Shown: positions 8,590 through 18,380, counted from the first letter of the stretch. The stretch is DNA of 64,000 nucleotides from JBMDXB01 sp048594975 (GCA_048594975.1 JBMDXQ010000006.1:62001-126000), one strand, 5' to 3'. The notes: generated by a model from the sequence alone, not told the origin. Numbers and translations: made by a program.

Positions 8590-11500
8590 GCGTCACACGC
8601 CTGGTCCTCCGCAGCGCGCTGCACCATTGGCGCACGAACGCCGCCGTCGTGCTCGGCGTCGCCGCCGCCGTCGCCGTGCTCGCCGGCGCGCTCGTCGTCG
8701 GCGACTCGGTGCGCGGGAGCCTGCACGAGCTGGCGGTCGGGCGGCTGGGTCGCGCCGTTTCCGCCCTCACGGTCCCGTCGTTCGTGCCGGAGTCGATCGC
8801 CGCCGGTATCGTGTCGCGGGGCACGGCCGCGGCACCGCTCGTGACCGCGAGCGGCATCGTGACGCACGAGGGGTCGGGCCGCCGGGCCGGCGGCGTGCAC
8901 GTCTACGGCGTCGACGAGCGGTTCTGGACTTTCCACGGCCTGCCGATGCCGGAAGGCGTGCAGGCCTCGCCGGCGCTGGCGCGCGAACTCGGCGCGGCGG
9001 CCGGGCAGACGCTGCTCGCACGCCTGCAGCGGCCGTCCGAGATCCCTCTCGAGTCGCTGTTCGGGCGCCGCGACGATGTCGGGCGGACGATACGACTGAC
9101 GCTCGCCGGGGTCTTGCCGCGCGAGCGGCTCGGCGAGTTCGTGCTCCAGCCGCAGCAGGGGGAGGTCCGATCGCTGTTTGCTCCGCTGCGGCGTGTGCAG
9201 CGCGACCTCGGCGTCGAAGCGGAGGTCAACACGGTGCTGCTCGACGCGGACCTCCCGCCGGGCGATGTGCTGTCGAGCCTCGCGCTCGACGATCTCGGTG
9301 TGAAGGTCCGGCTGCTCGAGACGGTGCGCGCGATCAGCATCGAGTCCGACGGCGGCGTGATCAACCAGGACGTTCAGCGGGTGGCCACGGACACGGCCGC
9401 CCGTCTGGGGCTGCCGGCAGCGCCGGTGTTCACGTACCTCGCGAACAGCATCCGGCGGGCTGGACGCGATGGTGCGGCGGCATCGCCGCCGGCAAATGGG
9501 GCGCCGGACGAGATTCCCTACTCGCTCGTCACGGCGACGGACTTGGAGCGCCTGGCGCCGGCGGCGGCGGGCGTGCGTGACGCCGGCGCGGATAAGGATG
9601 CCATCGTCCTCAACGAGTGGGCGGCGCGCGAGCTGCGCGTCGAGCCGGGCGCCGCCATCGAGCTCGACTACTTCGTGTGGGATCCCGCCGCGGGTCTGAA
9701 GACCAGGACGCAGCGGTTCACCTTGCGCGGTATCGTGCCGATCGCGGGGCTTGCGGCCGACCGCGACCTCGCGCCGGACTATCCAGGGATCACGGGTGCG
9801 GAGAGCCTGGCCGACTGGAATCCCCCGTTCCCGCTCGACCTGTCGCGGGTGCGCCCGATCGACGAGCAGTACTGGGACACGTACCGGACGACCCCGAAGG
9901 CGTTCATCGACTACGAGCGCGGGCGCCAGCTGTGGTCCACGCGCTACGGCACGGCGACGGCGGTGCGCACTGCCGTTCCGCCGGGCGCGGACGCCGCGCA
10001 GCTCGTCGAGCGACTGCGCGGAGAGCTGCGGGCCGCGATCCAGCCGCAGGCGCTCGGTGCCGTCGTCGTTCCGGTGCGGCGCACCGCCGTGGCCGCGTCC
10101 TCCGGCGCCACCGACTTCGGCGAGTACTTCACCTACTTCAGCTTCTTCCTCGTCGTGTCGGCGCTGCTGCTGGCCGTGCTGTTCTTCCGGCTGGGCGTCG
10201 AGCAGCGACTGAAGCAGATCGGCGTGTTGCGCGCGACCGGGTTCGCGGTCGGGCGCATCCGCTCGATGCTCCTTGCCGAAGCGCTGATGCTGGCGGCTGC
10301 AGGCACGGTCATTGGCATGGCCGGAGCGGTCGCGTACGCCGAGCTCATCGTCTACGGGCTGCGCACCTGGTGGGTGGGCGCCGTCGGGACGACGCTGCTC
10401 GACGTCCACCTGTCGGCACGCTCGTTGGTGCTGGGCGCCGCGGGCGGCGCGATCACGGCTGCGGCCTGCGTGTGGCTGTCGCTGCGCGCGGTCGCGCGGC
10501 TCTCGCCACGCGCGCTGCTCACGGCGGCGTCCATCGACGCCGGAGCTGCAATGAACCCTCGGCGGAGCGGGCGGGACCGCCGCAGAGCGGCGGCACTCGG
10601 CGGATTTGCGGCCGGTGCGATCGCCTTCGGGTTCTTCCGCCGCGACGCGCAGGCGCTGGCGTTCTTTGCGGCCGGCGCCGTCCTGCTCACGTCAGCGATG
10701 TTCCTCATGTCGGGGTGGTTGCGCGGGCGCGACGTGCGCCTGGTGTCGGGCAGGGGAGCCTGGCCGATCGCCCGGCTAGGCTTCCGCAGCGCGGCGTTCC
10801 GTCCGGCGCGGACCGTGCTCTCGGCCGCGCTCATCGCCTCGGCCGCCTTCATCATCGTTGCGGTAGACGCTTTCCGGCGCGGCGGCGGCGAGATCGCGGG
10901 CGACCGCCGGTCCGGGACCGGCGGGTACGTGTTGCTCGCGCGCGCCGAGTTGCCCATCGTGCAGAACCCCAACGACCCGGAGGCAATGGACCTGCGGCGC
11001 GAGGACCTGCGCGGCGCGGCGTTCACCCGGTTCCGCGTGCGGCCGGGCGAGGACGCGAGCTGCCTGAACCTCTATCGGCCGACCAACCCGGCGATCGTCG
11101 CGCCCGAGCGAGGCTTCATCGAGAGCGGTCGCTTCCGCTTCGCCGCGTCGCTGGCTGAGACCGACGCGGAGCGCGCCAATCCGTGGCTGCTGTTGCGGCG
11201 CGAGCTGCCGGACGGCGCCATCCCGGTCGTCGCCGATGCGACGTCGCTGCAGTACGTACTGCACGCTGCCGTCGGCGACGACTTCACCGTCGACGCGGGC
11301 CTGGCCGAGCCGCTGCGGCTGCGATTCGTCGCCGCGGTTGCCGACAGCGTGCTGCAGGGCGAGCTGGTGATCTCGGAGGAGCAGTTCGTGCGGCGCTTCC
11401 CGTCGCTGCCCGGCTACCGGATGTTCCTGATCGACGCGCCCGGCGTGAACACCGCGGCAGAAGCGGACGATCTGATCGCGGCGCTGGAGCGCGCCCTCGA

Positions 11501-11945
11501 GCCGTTCGGGTTCGACGCGGTCACGGCCGCGGAGCGGCTGGCGTCGTTTCACCGCGTCGAGAACACCTACCTGTCGACGTTTCAGGCGCTCGGCGGCCTC
11601 GGCCTGCTGCTCGGAACGGTCGGGCTGGCGACCGTTCTCTTCCGCAACGTGCTCGAGCGCCGGCGCGAGCTGGCGCTGCTGCGGGCGGTCGGGTACGACT
11701 CGCGCCGCCTGTCGCTGATGATCGTGGCGGAGGCGGCGTTCGTGCTCGCCGCGGGCCTGGCGACGGGCATCGCGTGCGCCGCGCTCGCGGTCGCGCCGGC
11801 GTGGCTGGGACGAGCGGAGACGACCCCGGGCGCCGGCCTCGCGCTGCTACTGGCCGGCGTGGCCGCCGCCGGCCTGCTGTCGTCGGTGGTCGCCACGCGC
11901 GCCGCGCTGGGCGGCAACATGCTGGCGGCACTGAGGACGGAATAG
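8586..11945 (+). CDS. FtsX/MacB-like ABC transporter permease
   Basis: A 1119-residue inner-membrane permease with two FtsX-type modules. A first membrane helix lies near residues 15-38 (VVLGVAAAVAVLAGALVVGDSVRG), followed by a large periplasmic region. A three-helix FtsX block spans about 510-660, containing the coupling sequence L-G-V-E-Q-R-L-K-Q-I-G-V-L-R-A-T-G. Two further helix pairs lie around 680-770, followed by a second periplasmic domain. A C-terminal FtsX block spans about 1000-1110, with ERRRELALLRAVGYDSRRL. Such duplicated permeases act in lipoprotein or exoprotein handling rather than classic uptake. It overlaps the ATPase gene by four bases. Because both halves are present in one chain, it may work as a monomer with an ATPase dimer. 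Confidence 0.9.
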   Translation: MSVTRLVLRSALHHWRTNAAVVLGVAAAVAVLAGALVVGDSVRGSLHELAVGRLGRAVSALTVPSFVPESIAAGIVSRGTAAAPLVTASGIVTHEGSGRRAGGVHVYGVDERFWTFHGLPMPEGVQASPALARELGAAAGQTLLARLQRPSEIPLESLFGRRDDVGRTIRLTLAGVLPRERLGEFVLQPQQGEVRSLFAPLRRVQRDLGVEAEVNTVLLDADLPPGDVLSSLALDDLGVKVRLLETVRAISIESDGGVINQDVQRVATDTAARLGLPAAPVFTYLANSIRRAGRDGAAASPPANGAPDEIPYSLVTATDLERLAPAAAGVRDAGADKDAIVLNEWAARELRVEPGAAIELDYFVWDPAAGLKTRTQRFTLRGIVPIAGLAADRDLAPDYPGITGAESLADWNPPFPLDLSRVRPIDEQYWDTYRTTPKAFIDYERGRQLWSTRYGTATAVRTAVPPGADAAQLVERLRGELRAAIQPQALGAVVVPVRRTAVAASSGATDFGEYFTYFSFFLVVSALLLAVLFFRLGVEQRLKQIGVLRATGFAVGRIRSMLLAEALMLAAAGTVIGMAGAVAYAELIVYGLRTWWVGAVGTTLLDVHLSARSLVLGAAGGAITAAACVWLSLRAVARLSPRALLTAASIDAGAAMNPRRSGRDRRRAAALGGFAAGAIAFGFFRRDAQALAFFAAGAVLLTSAMFLMSGWLRGRDVRLVSGRGAWPIARLGFRSAAFRPARTVLSAALIASAAFIIVAVDAFRRGGGEIAGDRRSGTGGYVLLARAELPIVQNPNDPEAMDLRREDLRGAAFTRFRVRPGEDASCLNLYRPTNPAIVAPERGFIESGRFRFAASLAETDAERANPWLLLRRELPDGAIPVVADATSLQYVLHAAVGDDFTVDAGLAEPLRLRFVAAVADSVLQGELVISEEQFVRRFPSLPGYRMFLIDAPGVNTAAEADDLIAALERALEPFGFDAVTAAERLASFHRVENTYLSTFQALGGLGLLLGTVGLATVLFRNVLERRRELALLRAVGYDSRRLSLMIVAEAAFVLAAGLATGIACAALAVAPAWLGRAETTPGAGLALLLAGVAAAGLLSSVVATRAALGGNMLAALRTE

Positions 11946-12015
11946 ACCGATCGTTCGCGACGGATGGTTCGCACACCTTTCCGGCGCGCTGACTCGTATC
12001 GACGCGGGGGTGAGG

Positions 12016-12501
12016 ATGAGCGTCGCGCCAGCATGGGAATGCGAGCGGTCGGTCGATGTGGACGTGCCGGTTTCGTCCGCCTGGGCCTACATGACCGACA
12101 TCCGCAACTGGGACGATCCCCCCGCGGAGTTCGCCCTCGACGGGCCGTTCGCCGAGGGCACACGGGGGACGACCCGCATGCCGGGCCAGCCGGCCGCGTC
12201 CTGGACGCTTCGGGAGGTCGAGTCCGGCCGCGGCTACACGATCGAGGGCAGCTCGTTCCTCGAACGCGCGGTGCTCCTCGTCCACTGGCGGTTCGACCCG
12301 CTCTCCGACCGCACGGCTAGGCTCACCCAGCGCATCGAATTGCTTGGTGAGAACGCCGCGGCCTACAGCGAGGCAATGCAATCGATGTTCGAACCCAACC
12401 TGGAGCCCGGGTTGCAGCGCATCGCGCGGCGGATGGAACAGCGCATATCGGAGCAGCGTCCGGAATTGCCCGGCGCTCGCCGCGACCCCGGGTCCGCGTA
12501 G
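12016..12501 (+). CDS. SRPBCC (polyketide cyclase/START-like) family protein
   Basis: A 161-residue protein with the helix-grip hallmarks of SRPBCC ligand-binding proteins. It opens with C-E-R-S-V-D-V-D-V-P-V-S-S-A-W-A-Y-M-T-D-I-R-N-W, the usual first strand and helix. The strands G-T-R-G-T-T-R-M and YTIEGSSF follow, and a long amphipathic C-terminal helix begins near residue 118. Ligand unknown. GTG 12010 and ATG 12016 are both in frame after a GGGGGTGAGG stretch; I prefer ATG. It follows the permease by 70 bases on the same strand and converges on the next gene with only two bases between stops. Confidence 0.75.
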   Translation: MSVAPAWECERSVDVDVPVSSAWAYMTDIRNWDDPPAEFALDGPFAEGTRGTTRMPGQPAASWTLREVESGRGYTIEGSSFLERAVLLVHWRFDPLSDRTARLTQRIELLGENAAAYSEAMQSMFEPNLEPGLQRIARRMEQRISEQRPELPGARRDPGSA

Positions 12502-12503
12502 GG

Positions 12504-12854
12504 TCAGGAGCCGGCCAGCGCGATCCGCTCGAGGCCGTCGCGGACACGCCCGGCGAATTCCTGGAACGGGGCGGTGCCGCGGAGCAAGTGCTGCCAGCCG
12601 GTCAGCGTACCTCGGCTCCACAACACAACGCAGGTGACGTCGTTGCCGTCACGCCGCAGCATCCAGCGGTACTCGCCGCCTCCCTCCTGCCACACGCATT
12701 CGCCGTAGCCGTGCCGCTCCGCGTCCGCGAGCGCCCCGAGCAGTCCCAGCGCCGCGCCGGGGGTGTCCGACGAGGTCACAAGGGCGCTCTCCGCGGCATC
12801 GCAGATGTCGCAGACGATGCGCCCGGACGCGTCGGAGCTGAAGGCGACGTCCAT
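12504..12854 (-). CDS. Hypothetical protein, 116 aa
   Basis: I do not recognise this family. The protein starts MDVAFSSDASGRIVCDICDAAESALV. It has a predicted helix-rich middle (AALGLLGALADAERHGYG) and a beta segment (GEYRWMLRRDGNDVTCVVLW), then an amphipathic C-terminal helix (FAGRVRDGLERIAL). No signal peptide or membrane segment. Start chosen at ATG 12854, because GGAGG lies five bases upstream on this strand; the frame extends further upstream without support. The single-domain alpha/beta layout would suit a small cytoplasmic partner protein. Confidence 0.6.
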   Translation of the reverse strand: MDVAFSSDASGRIVCDICDAAESALVTSSDTPGAALGLLGALADAERHGYGECVWQEGGGEYRWMLRRDGNDVTCVVLWSRGTLTGWQHLLRGTAPFQEFAGRVRDGLERIALAGS

Positions 12855-13206
12855 GGTGCCCTCCGGCAGCCCACAACGGCTGCCTCCATTTCGCGGCAAC
12901 CCGTCACAGGTGGCCACGCACATCGCCGGACGCCAACTGTCGGGGATGAGTGAATTATACCCGCTGACGATGGACGCGGCTGGTAATCCGCGGCGCCTCA
13001 CCAGCCTGACGGCCTCCCGTCCTCGCCTGCTGCTCTCCCCGATCCGGACCGCATCGAGTACTCAAGACAAGGGGAGGAGGGGCGGGCCGGAGTGCGGGAT
13101 CGGGGATCCGGCCTTCATCATTCAATGGCTCGATGACTCAATCGCCCAGTGACGCAATCGCCCGATTGACGGATTTGCCCGATCACCCGATCGCCCGATT
13201 CGCGCG
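12855..13206. repeat. Gene-free gap with short-period repeat array
   Basis: The 3' flank of cydB carries an imperfect inverted pair (CCCCGATCCGG at 13037-13047 against CGGGATCGGGG at 13095-13105). From about 13132 to 13202 it carries a run of 9-11 base units built on AATCGCCCGATT and ATCACCCGATCG. The remainder (12855-13036) shows no gene that I can support. Confidence 0.65.
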
Positions 13207-14223
13207 TCAGTGATAGACCTCCCTCACCTTCCCTCGCCACACCCGGTAGATGTTCACCAGGTAGATGAGCACCATCGTCATGCCGAAGAGGTAGATGCCC
13301 AGCGCGATGCGGAGGCTGCTCTGCGCGGACGCGGCGTTGTAGATATCGAGACCCGGGTGTGCGCTGCCCGGGCCGGCGGGCAGGAGGCGCGGAAAGAGGC
13401 CGGCCGCCACCGACGCGAGGATCGCGGCAATGTAGGCGCTCCCCGCCACGAACGCGCGCAGGTCGTCGTGCCGGCCGCGGAACGCGCGCGCCGCGACGAT
13501 GGCCGCGAGCGCGGCCGCGGGAAAGACGAAGAGCACCGGAAACGCGAGGAAGTTGTGGGTGAAGTCAGGCCGGACGATGAAGCTCGCCGCGACCATGGCG
13601 ATCGGGAGCACGAGCGCCGGCCACCACAGGACGCTCGCATATTGGCGGGCGCGCGCCTGGAGCTCGCCGTCGGTCTTGAGCGCGATCCACGCCGCGCCGT
13701 GCATCGACAGCGTCGCCACGCTGACTACGCCGCCGAGCAGCGCGAAGGGATTGAGCAGCAGCGCGAACGTGCCGCGGAACTCTCCGCCGGCATCGAGCGG
13801 CACGCCGCGCAGCACGTTGCCGAGCGCGACGCCGAAGAGCAGGGCGAGCAGCAGGCTGGCCAGGCCGAACGCGACGTCCCACGCGTGCCGCCACAAATCG
13901 TGGTCCACCTGGTGGCGGAACTCGATGCCGAGGCCGCGCAGCAGCAGCAGCCAGAGGACGATCATCAGCGCCAGGTAGAACCCGCTGAAGCTGGCGGCAT
14001 AGAGGTGCGGGAAGGCCACCACCATCGCGCCGCCGGCGGCGAGCAACCACACCTCGTTGCCGTTCCATACCGGCCCGATCGCGTCGACGAGCGTGGTCCG
14101 CTCCCGTGTCGTGCGGCCGAGCAGGAGGTGCAGCGAGCCGACGCCGAGGTCGAACCCGTCGAGCACGGCGTAGCCGGCGAGCATGAAGGCGAGCACGACG
14201 AACCAGATCGCGTTGACGGTCAT
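13207..14223 (-). CDS. cydB: Cytochrome bd ubiquinol oxidase subunit II
   Basis: Membrane subunit II of the bd-type quinol oxidase, which reduces oxygen to water without proton pumping and usually has high oxygen affinity. The family signatures D-G-F-D-L-G-V-G and G-P-V-W-N-G-N-E-V-W-L near residues 22-58 are intact. Repeated hydrophobic helices follow to the end (338 aa, normal length). The ATG at 14223 overlaps the cydA stop by four bases, so the two subunits are made together. No cydX-like or cydCD genes lie adjacent. A repeat array lies directly downstream. Confidence 0.95.
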   Translation of the reverse strand: MTVNAIWFVVLAFMLAGYAVLDGFDLGVGSLHLLLGRTTRERTTLVDAIGPVWNGNEVWLLAAGGAMVVAFPHLYAASFSGFYLALMIVLWLLLLRGLGIEFRHQVDHDLWRHAWDVAFGLASLLLALLFGVALGNVLRGVPLDAGGEFRGTFALLLNPFALLGGVVSVATLSMHGAAWIALKTDGELQARARQYASVLWWPALVLPIAMVAASFIVRPDFTHNFLAFPVLFVFPAAALAAIVAARAFRGRHDDLRAFVAGSAYIAAILASVAAGLFPRLLPAGPGSAHPGLDIYNAASAQSSLRIALGIYLFGMTMVLIYLVNIYRVWRGKVREVYH

Positions 14224-15602
14224 GGCCGCCCTCCTTCCGCCGCGACCGCGGCGCCGGTGCCGACGCTGCCAAGCGGCGCGTGCGCCTCCTCCCGGTCGGG
14301 TCCCCGGTGGACGATCTTGAAGAACAGCAGCAGGTAGAGCAGCCCGACGAGCGCGTACAGGCCCATGAACCCGAAGAGCGTGAAGTAGGTCATGCCCGCG
14401 GTGACATTCTGCGAGGTGCTCTCGGAAGTGCGCAGCAGGCCGTACACCGCCCAGGGCTGGCGACCGACCTCCGCTACCACCCAGCCCGCGTGGTTGGCGA
14501 TGTAGGGGAACGGGATCGCCAGCATCAGCGCCCACAGCACGCCGCGCGTCTCGAACAGCCGGCCGCGCCACAGCAGGAGCGCCGCCGTGGCGAGCAGCGC
14601 GATGAACATCGTCCCGAGCCCGACCATGATGTGGTACGCGTAGTAGACGATCTCGACCGGCGGGTGCTGGTCCTCGGGAATGTCGGTCAGGCCGATCACC
14701 TTCGCGCGGAAGTCGCCGTAGATCAGGTAGCTGAGCACGCCCGGCACGACGATTGGGTCCATCAGCTCGCGCCGCTCCGTGTCGGGCATTCCGATGATCG
14801 CGATCCCGGCGCCTTCCTGCGATTGGAACAGCCCCTCCATCGCCGCCATCTTCGCCGGCTGGAAGCGCGCGACGTTCTCGCCCTGAAACGACCCGGTGGG
14901 GAAGAGCGTCACCAGCGAGAACAGCAGGCCGGCGGGGACGCCGACGCGGAGAAACGTGCGGCCTGCCGCGTCGTGCCGGCGGGAGAGCACGTAGTACGCG
15001 CCGATGCCCGCCATCATCATCGACGCGACGATCATCGACCCCGAGATCACGTGCGGATACTGCCAGCGCGCGTACGGGTTGCCGAGCAGGCCCCACAGGC
15101 TGGTCAGCTGCGCACGGCCGTCGACAATCTCGTACGCGACCGGGTGCTGCATCCACGCGTTGGTGGCGACGATGAAGAAGCCGGACACGACGGCGCCGAG
15201 CGCGACCATCACCGACGAGAGCCAGTGGATGCCGCGGCTGACACGCTGCTCGCCGAACAGGAAGACCCCGAGGAACGACGACTCCGCGAAGAAAGCGAAC
15301 ACGCCCTCCATGAAAAGAGTCTGGCCGACGACCGGACCGGCGACATTGGAGAAGCGCGCCCAGTTGGTGCCGAACTGGAACTCCATCGGGATGCCGGTGA
15401 CGACCCCGGTGGCGAACGTGATGGCGAAGAGACGCGCCCAGAAACGCGCGGCGTTCCCGTATAGGGGATCGCCGCGTCTGAGCTCGAGCGTCTTCAGGAC
15501 GGCAATGAGCACCCCCAGCCCCATCGTCAGGACGGGGAAGAGGTAGTGGAACATGACGGTGAACGCGAACTGCCACCGGGCGGCGACGATCGCGTCAACC
15601 AT
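14220..15602 (-). CDS. cydA: Cytochrome bd ubiquinol oxidase subunit I
   Basis: Haem-bearing subunit I of the bd oxidase. His19 in F-H-Y-L-F-P-V-L is the expected haem b595 ligand. A second His in Q-Y-P-H-V-I-S-G-S-M lies near residue 183, where a haem b558 ligand is expected. The conserved G-R-Q-P-W motif near residue 380 is present. The region around 260-310, where the quinol loop lies, is short, so it belongs to the short Q-loop subclass; at 460 residues it is smaller than the E. coli enzyme. The start is ATG 15602 with GGAGGG about nine bases upstream. It is first in the cydAB operon and diverges from a beta-propeller gene across 214 bases. Confidence 0.95.
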   Translation of the reverse strand: MVDAIVAARWQFAFTVMFHYLFPVLTMGLGVLIAVLKTLELRRGDPLYGNAARFWARLFAITFATGVVTGIPMEFQFGTNWARFSNVAGPVVGQTLFMEGVFAFFAESSFLGVFLFGEQRVSRGIHWLSSVMVALGAVVSGFFIVATNAWMQHPVAYEIVDGRAQLTSLWGLLGNPYARWQYPHVISGSMIVASMMMAGIGAYYVLSRRHDAAGRTFLRVGVPAGLLFSLVTLFPTGSFQGENVARFQPAKMAAMEGLFQSQEGAGIAIIGMPDTERRELMDPIVVPGVLSYLIYGDFRAKVIGLTDIPEDQHPPVEIVYYAYHIMVGLGTMFIALLATAALLLWRGRLFETRGVLWALMLAIPFPYIANHAGWVVAEVGRQPWAVYGLLRTSESTSQNVTAGMTYFTLFGFMGLYALVGLLYLLLFFKIVHRGPDREEAHAPLGSVGTGAAVAAEGGRP

Positions 15603-15816
15603 GGGCGGGTCCCTCCAGTCTGGGCCTTTGCAGTGAGTTTACCCTGACTTTCAGCCCGTATTCTCGACGGCGCCCCACGGCCTGCCCTGCGGCAGCACGA
15701 AAGCCGTCGCAGCGTCGTGCCATCGTGCCGGCGGAAAGCCGCTGGCTCGTCCGGCGCAGCATGGCTGTGAATCGCAGCATCTGATCTAGGATGGGACCGC
15801 AGGAGGAGGAGGGAGC

Positions 15817-17097
15817 GTGACGAACCGCCTGGTCGCCGTCGTCAGCATCGCGACGCTCGCCGTCGCCGTCGTGTCCGCGGACAACTGGCCGCAGTGGCGG
15901 GGCCCGAAGCTCAATGGCACGAGCCCGGAAACCGCGCTGCCGGTGAAGTGGTCGATCGAGAGCGGCGAGAACATCGCCTGGAAGCTGCCGATGCCCAGCC
16001 GGAGCGGTGCGACGCCCATCGTGTGGGGGCAGCAGATATTCCTGAACGTGGCCACGTCGCCGGATTCCGGCGAGATCGAGCTCTGGTCCGTCAACAAGGC
16101 GGATGGCCAGCTCGCGTGGAAGCGGCCGATTACCCCGGGCAACTACAAGATCAACAAGCAGAACATGTCGTCGCCGTCGCCCGTGACCGACGGCACATCC
16201 GTCTGGGTGCTGACCGGCCTCGGCATCCTGAAGGCCTTCGACGTCAAGGGCACCGAGCTCTGGACGCGCGACATCCAGGCCGACTATGGCAAGTTCGGCC
16301 TGAACTGGGGCTACGCCAGCTCGCCACTGCTGCACCAAGGGGCGCTCTACGTCCCGGTCCTTCACGGGATGAAGACCGACGAGCCGTCCTACCTGCTCAA
16401 GATTGACGCGAAGAGCGGCAAGACGATCTGGAAGGTGGAGCGGCCGACCAACGCAATCCGGGAGTCCCCCGACGCGTATGTCACGCCGGCGCTGCTCCAG
16501 TACCAGGGCACGACCGAAATCGTGCTGAACGGCGGCGACGTGGTGACCGGACACGATCCGGCGACGGGCCAGGAGCTGTGGCGGGTCAACGGCCTCAACC
16601 CGGACAACAACCCGAACTACCGCATCATCGCGTCGACGCTCGTCGCCGGCGAGATGATCATCGCGCCCACCCGCATCAAGCCGATGCTGGCAATCAAGCC
16701 GGGCGGGCGCGGCGACATCACGTCGACGCACGTGGCGTGGAGCTTCGACAAGGGGCCGGACGTTCCCACGCCGGTGAGCGACGGCACGCTGCTCTACATC
16801 GTCGACGACCGCGGCGTCGTCCACGCGCTCGACGTCAACAGCGGTGCGATCGTGTGGGGACCGGAGCGGATTGCGAAAGACAGCTACAGCGCATCACCGA
16901 CGCTCGCCGACGGCAAGATCTACGTCACCAGCGAGACGACGGGGGTCACGTCGGTGCTGCGGGCGGGCCCGAAGTTCGAGCTGCTCGCGGAGAACCCGAG
17001 CGGCGAGTACACCCTCAGCACGATCGCGGTGGCGGACGGGCAGCTGTTCCTGCGCACGGAGAAGCAGCTCTACGCGATCGGGGGGCCGAAGAAGTAG
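15817..17097 (+). CDS. Secreted PQQ-like beta-propeller protein
   Basis: A 426-residue exported beta-propeller. The signal peptide ends at VVSA-DN and is followed by W-P-Q-W-R-G-P-K-L-N-G, the same N-terminal signature as the other paralogues here. Blade motifs such as PSPVTDGTSVWVLTG, SSPLLHQGALYVPV and PVSDGTLLYIVDD repeat through the chain. No haem motif or vicinal Cys pair. GTG 15817 is chosen because AGGAGGAGGAGGG lies just upstream. It is divergent from cydA, but nothing ties it to respiration. It probably binds a ligand or partner at the cell envelope. Confidence 0.87.
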   Translation: MTNRLVAVVSIATLAVAVVSADNWPQWRGPKLNGTSPETALPVKWSIESGENIAWKLPMPSRSGATPIVWGQQIFLNVATSPDSGEIELWSVNKADGQLAWKRPITPGNYKINKQNMSSPSPVTDGTSVWVLTGLGILKAFDVKGTELWTRDIQADYGKFGLNWGYASSPLLHQGALYVPVLHGMKTDEPSYLLKIDAKSGKTIWKVERPTNAIRESPDAYVTPALLQYQGTTEIVLNGGDVVTGHDPATGQELWRVNGLNPDNNPNYRIIASTLVAGEMIIAPTRIKPMLAIKPGGRGDITSTHVAWSFDKGPDVPTPVSDGTLLYIVDDRGVVHALDVNSGAIVWGPERIAKDSYSASPTLADGKIYVTSETTGVTSVLRAGPKFELLAENPSGEYTLSTIAVADGQLFLRTEKQLYAIGGPKK

Positions 17098-17186
17098 GCG
17101 AGTGTCGGTCCCGGCCTGCCGGAACGTCCGTCGACCGGGAATCCAGTCCCGGCCGGCGCCCGACCCGTTCACGACCACGGTCCGAC

Positions 17187-17663
17187 TCACTCGGGGCCGT
17201 GCGTCAGGTCCTTCGTCATGAGCAGGCGCGGCACCACGCGGAATCCCAGTCTCTCGTAGAGCGATCGAGCGACGGTGTTTTCCGGCCGCACCACCAGGTG
17301 CAGCGCGTGGCATCCTCGCTCGCGCAGTACCTGCTCCAGCGATTCCAGGAGAAGCTGTCCGATCTGGCGTCCGCGAAACCGCGCGTCGACGAACAGCTCC
17401 GTGATCACCGCGTCCGCGCCGGCGAACTCGATGTCAAAGCCGAAAGTCGCGATTCCGTAGCCGGCGGCCGCGCCGGACGCGCGATCGCGCGCCACGAGTA
17501 CCAGGCCGACGCCCGGACTGCCCAGCAGCTCGCGCAGGGCGGGCACCATGGTCTCCGGCTGCCACGTGATCCCCTCGGCCTCGTTGAACACCGCCATGAG
17601 CGGGACGATGTCGCGCTCGTCGTCGATCGAGGCGCGGACGATGTCGACGCTCTGCTCCATCAT
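17187..17663 (-). CDS. GNAT-family N-acetyltransferase
   Basis: A 158-residue GCN5-related acetyltransferase that would move an acetyl group from acetyl-CoA to an amine substrate. It runs from IVRASIDDERDIVPLMAVFNE through the strand G-Y-G-I-A-T-F-G-F to the acetyl-CoA loop F-R-G-R-Q-I-G-Q-L-L-L-E (R-G-x-x-I-G in place of R/Q-x-x-G-x-G/A). It ends with ENTVARSLYERLGF, the standard motif B. I start at MMEQ (17663); the frame is open for 43 more codons of Arg/Pro-rich sequence without a better start. Substrate unknown. Confidence 0.85.
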   Translation of the reverse strand: MMEQSVDIVRASIDDERDIVPLMAVFNEAEGITWQPETMVPALRELLGSPGVGLVLVARDRASGAAAGYGIATFGFDIEFAGADAVITELFVDARFRGRQIGQLLLESLEQVLRERGCHALHLVVRPENTVARSLYERLGFRVVPRLLMTKDLTHGPE

Positions 17664-17912
17664 GAACGGTACCTGTGTTTCGCGTTCCTCCGGCCGGTAG
17701 AAGGCCGCGCGGGCGCAGCCGACCGCTGCGCGCGGCCGGGCCATGAGGTCGGGCAGAAGCCCGGGCCGCGGTATTTGTGGCCACGCGAGCACGTCTTCCA
17801 GCCGCCGCGGTTGGCGTCAGGCATCGGCACGCTCCGGCGCTCGAACGCGGATTCCCGAAACGCTTGTGTGCTCCCGCGTCTCGTGTTGAGAAAGGAAACG
17901 GGCGCTCCGACG

Positions 17913-18365
17913 CTACGAGGCCGGCTTGAACCAGAGAACCATCCCCGCGCCGATGGCCGTCAGCAGGAAGCCGACGTAGAGCATCGGGCTCGGTGCGGCC
18001 CTCGGCGGGTGCTGGTACATCGTGTAGAGGACGTTGACGAGCGGCGCGCCGCCGAAGACGAGCGGCATGACGTAGTGCGGCGTCCCGCCGAAGCGGAAGG
18101 ACAGGATGATGCACACGGCACCGATGGCCCCGAGCGCGCCGGCGAGCGTCGCGCCGGTCGTCCCGGCGGCGTTGAAGCCCTTCAGCCCTTCACCCTGCGC
18201 GTAGAGCAGGATCACAGGGACGAGCACGCCGATCAGAAAGTAGGCGACGCCGACGCACAGCAGCGCCCGCAACGGGTTGCCCAGCTTCACCTGCCCCTGG
18301 TGCAGCATCGCGCCGTAGACTCCCCAGGACAGCACCGCTCCTCCCACGAACGTCAGCCAGTTCAT
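17913..18365 (-). CDS. Small multi-pass membrane protein
   Basis: A 150-residue integral membrane protein with about five helices: near residues 4-20, 32-56, 72-92, 97-113 and 130-146. Sequence such as GGTPHYVMPLVFGGAPLVN between helices 3 and 4 and the overall layout resemble half of a drug/metabolite-transporter-type protein, but I cannot assign it to a named family. Its start is followed, on the upstream side, by a large hairpin array separating it from the TonB receptor gene on the same strand. Confidence 0.7.
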   Translation of the reverse strand: MNWLTFVGGAVLSWGVYGAMLHQGQVKLGNPLRALLCVGVAYFLIGVLVPVILLYAQGEGLKGFNAAGTTGATLAGALGAIGAVCIILSFRFGGTPHYVMPLVFGGAPLVNVLYTMYQHPPRAAPSPMLYVGFLLTAIGAGMVLWFKPAS

Positions 18366-18380
18366 TCACTGCTCCTTGTC

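Noticed and set aside
8061..10409. Long minus-strand frame opposite the ABC genes
   Set aside because: Composition and lack of domains mark it as a shadow of the ATPase and permease.
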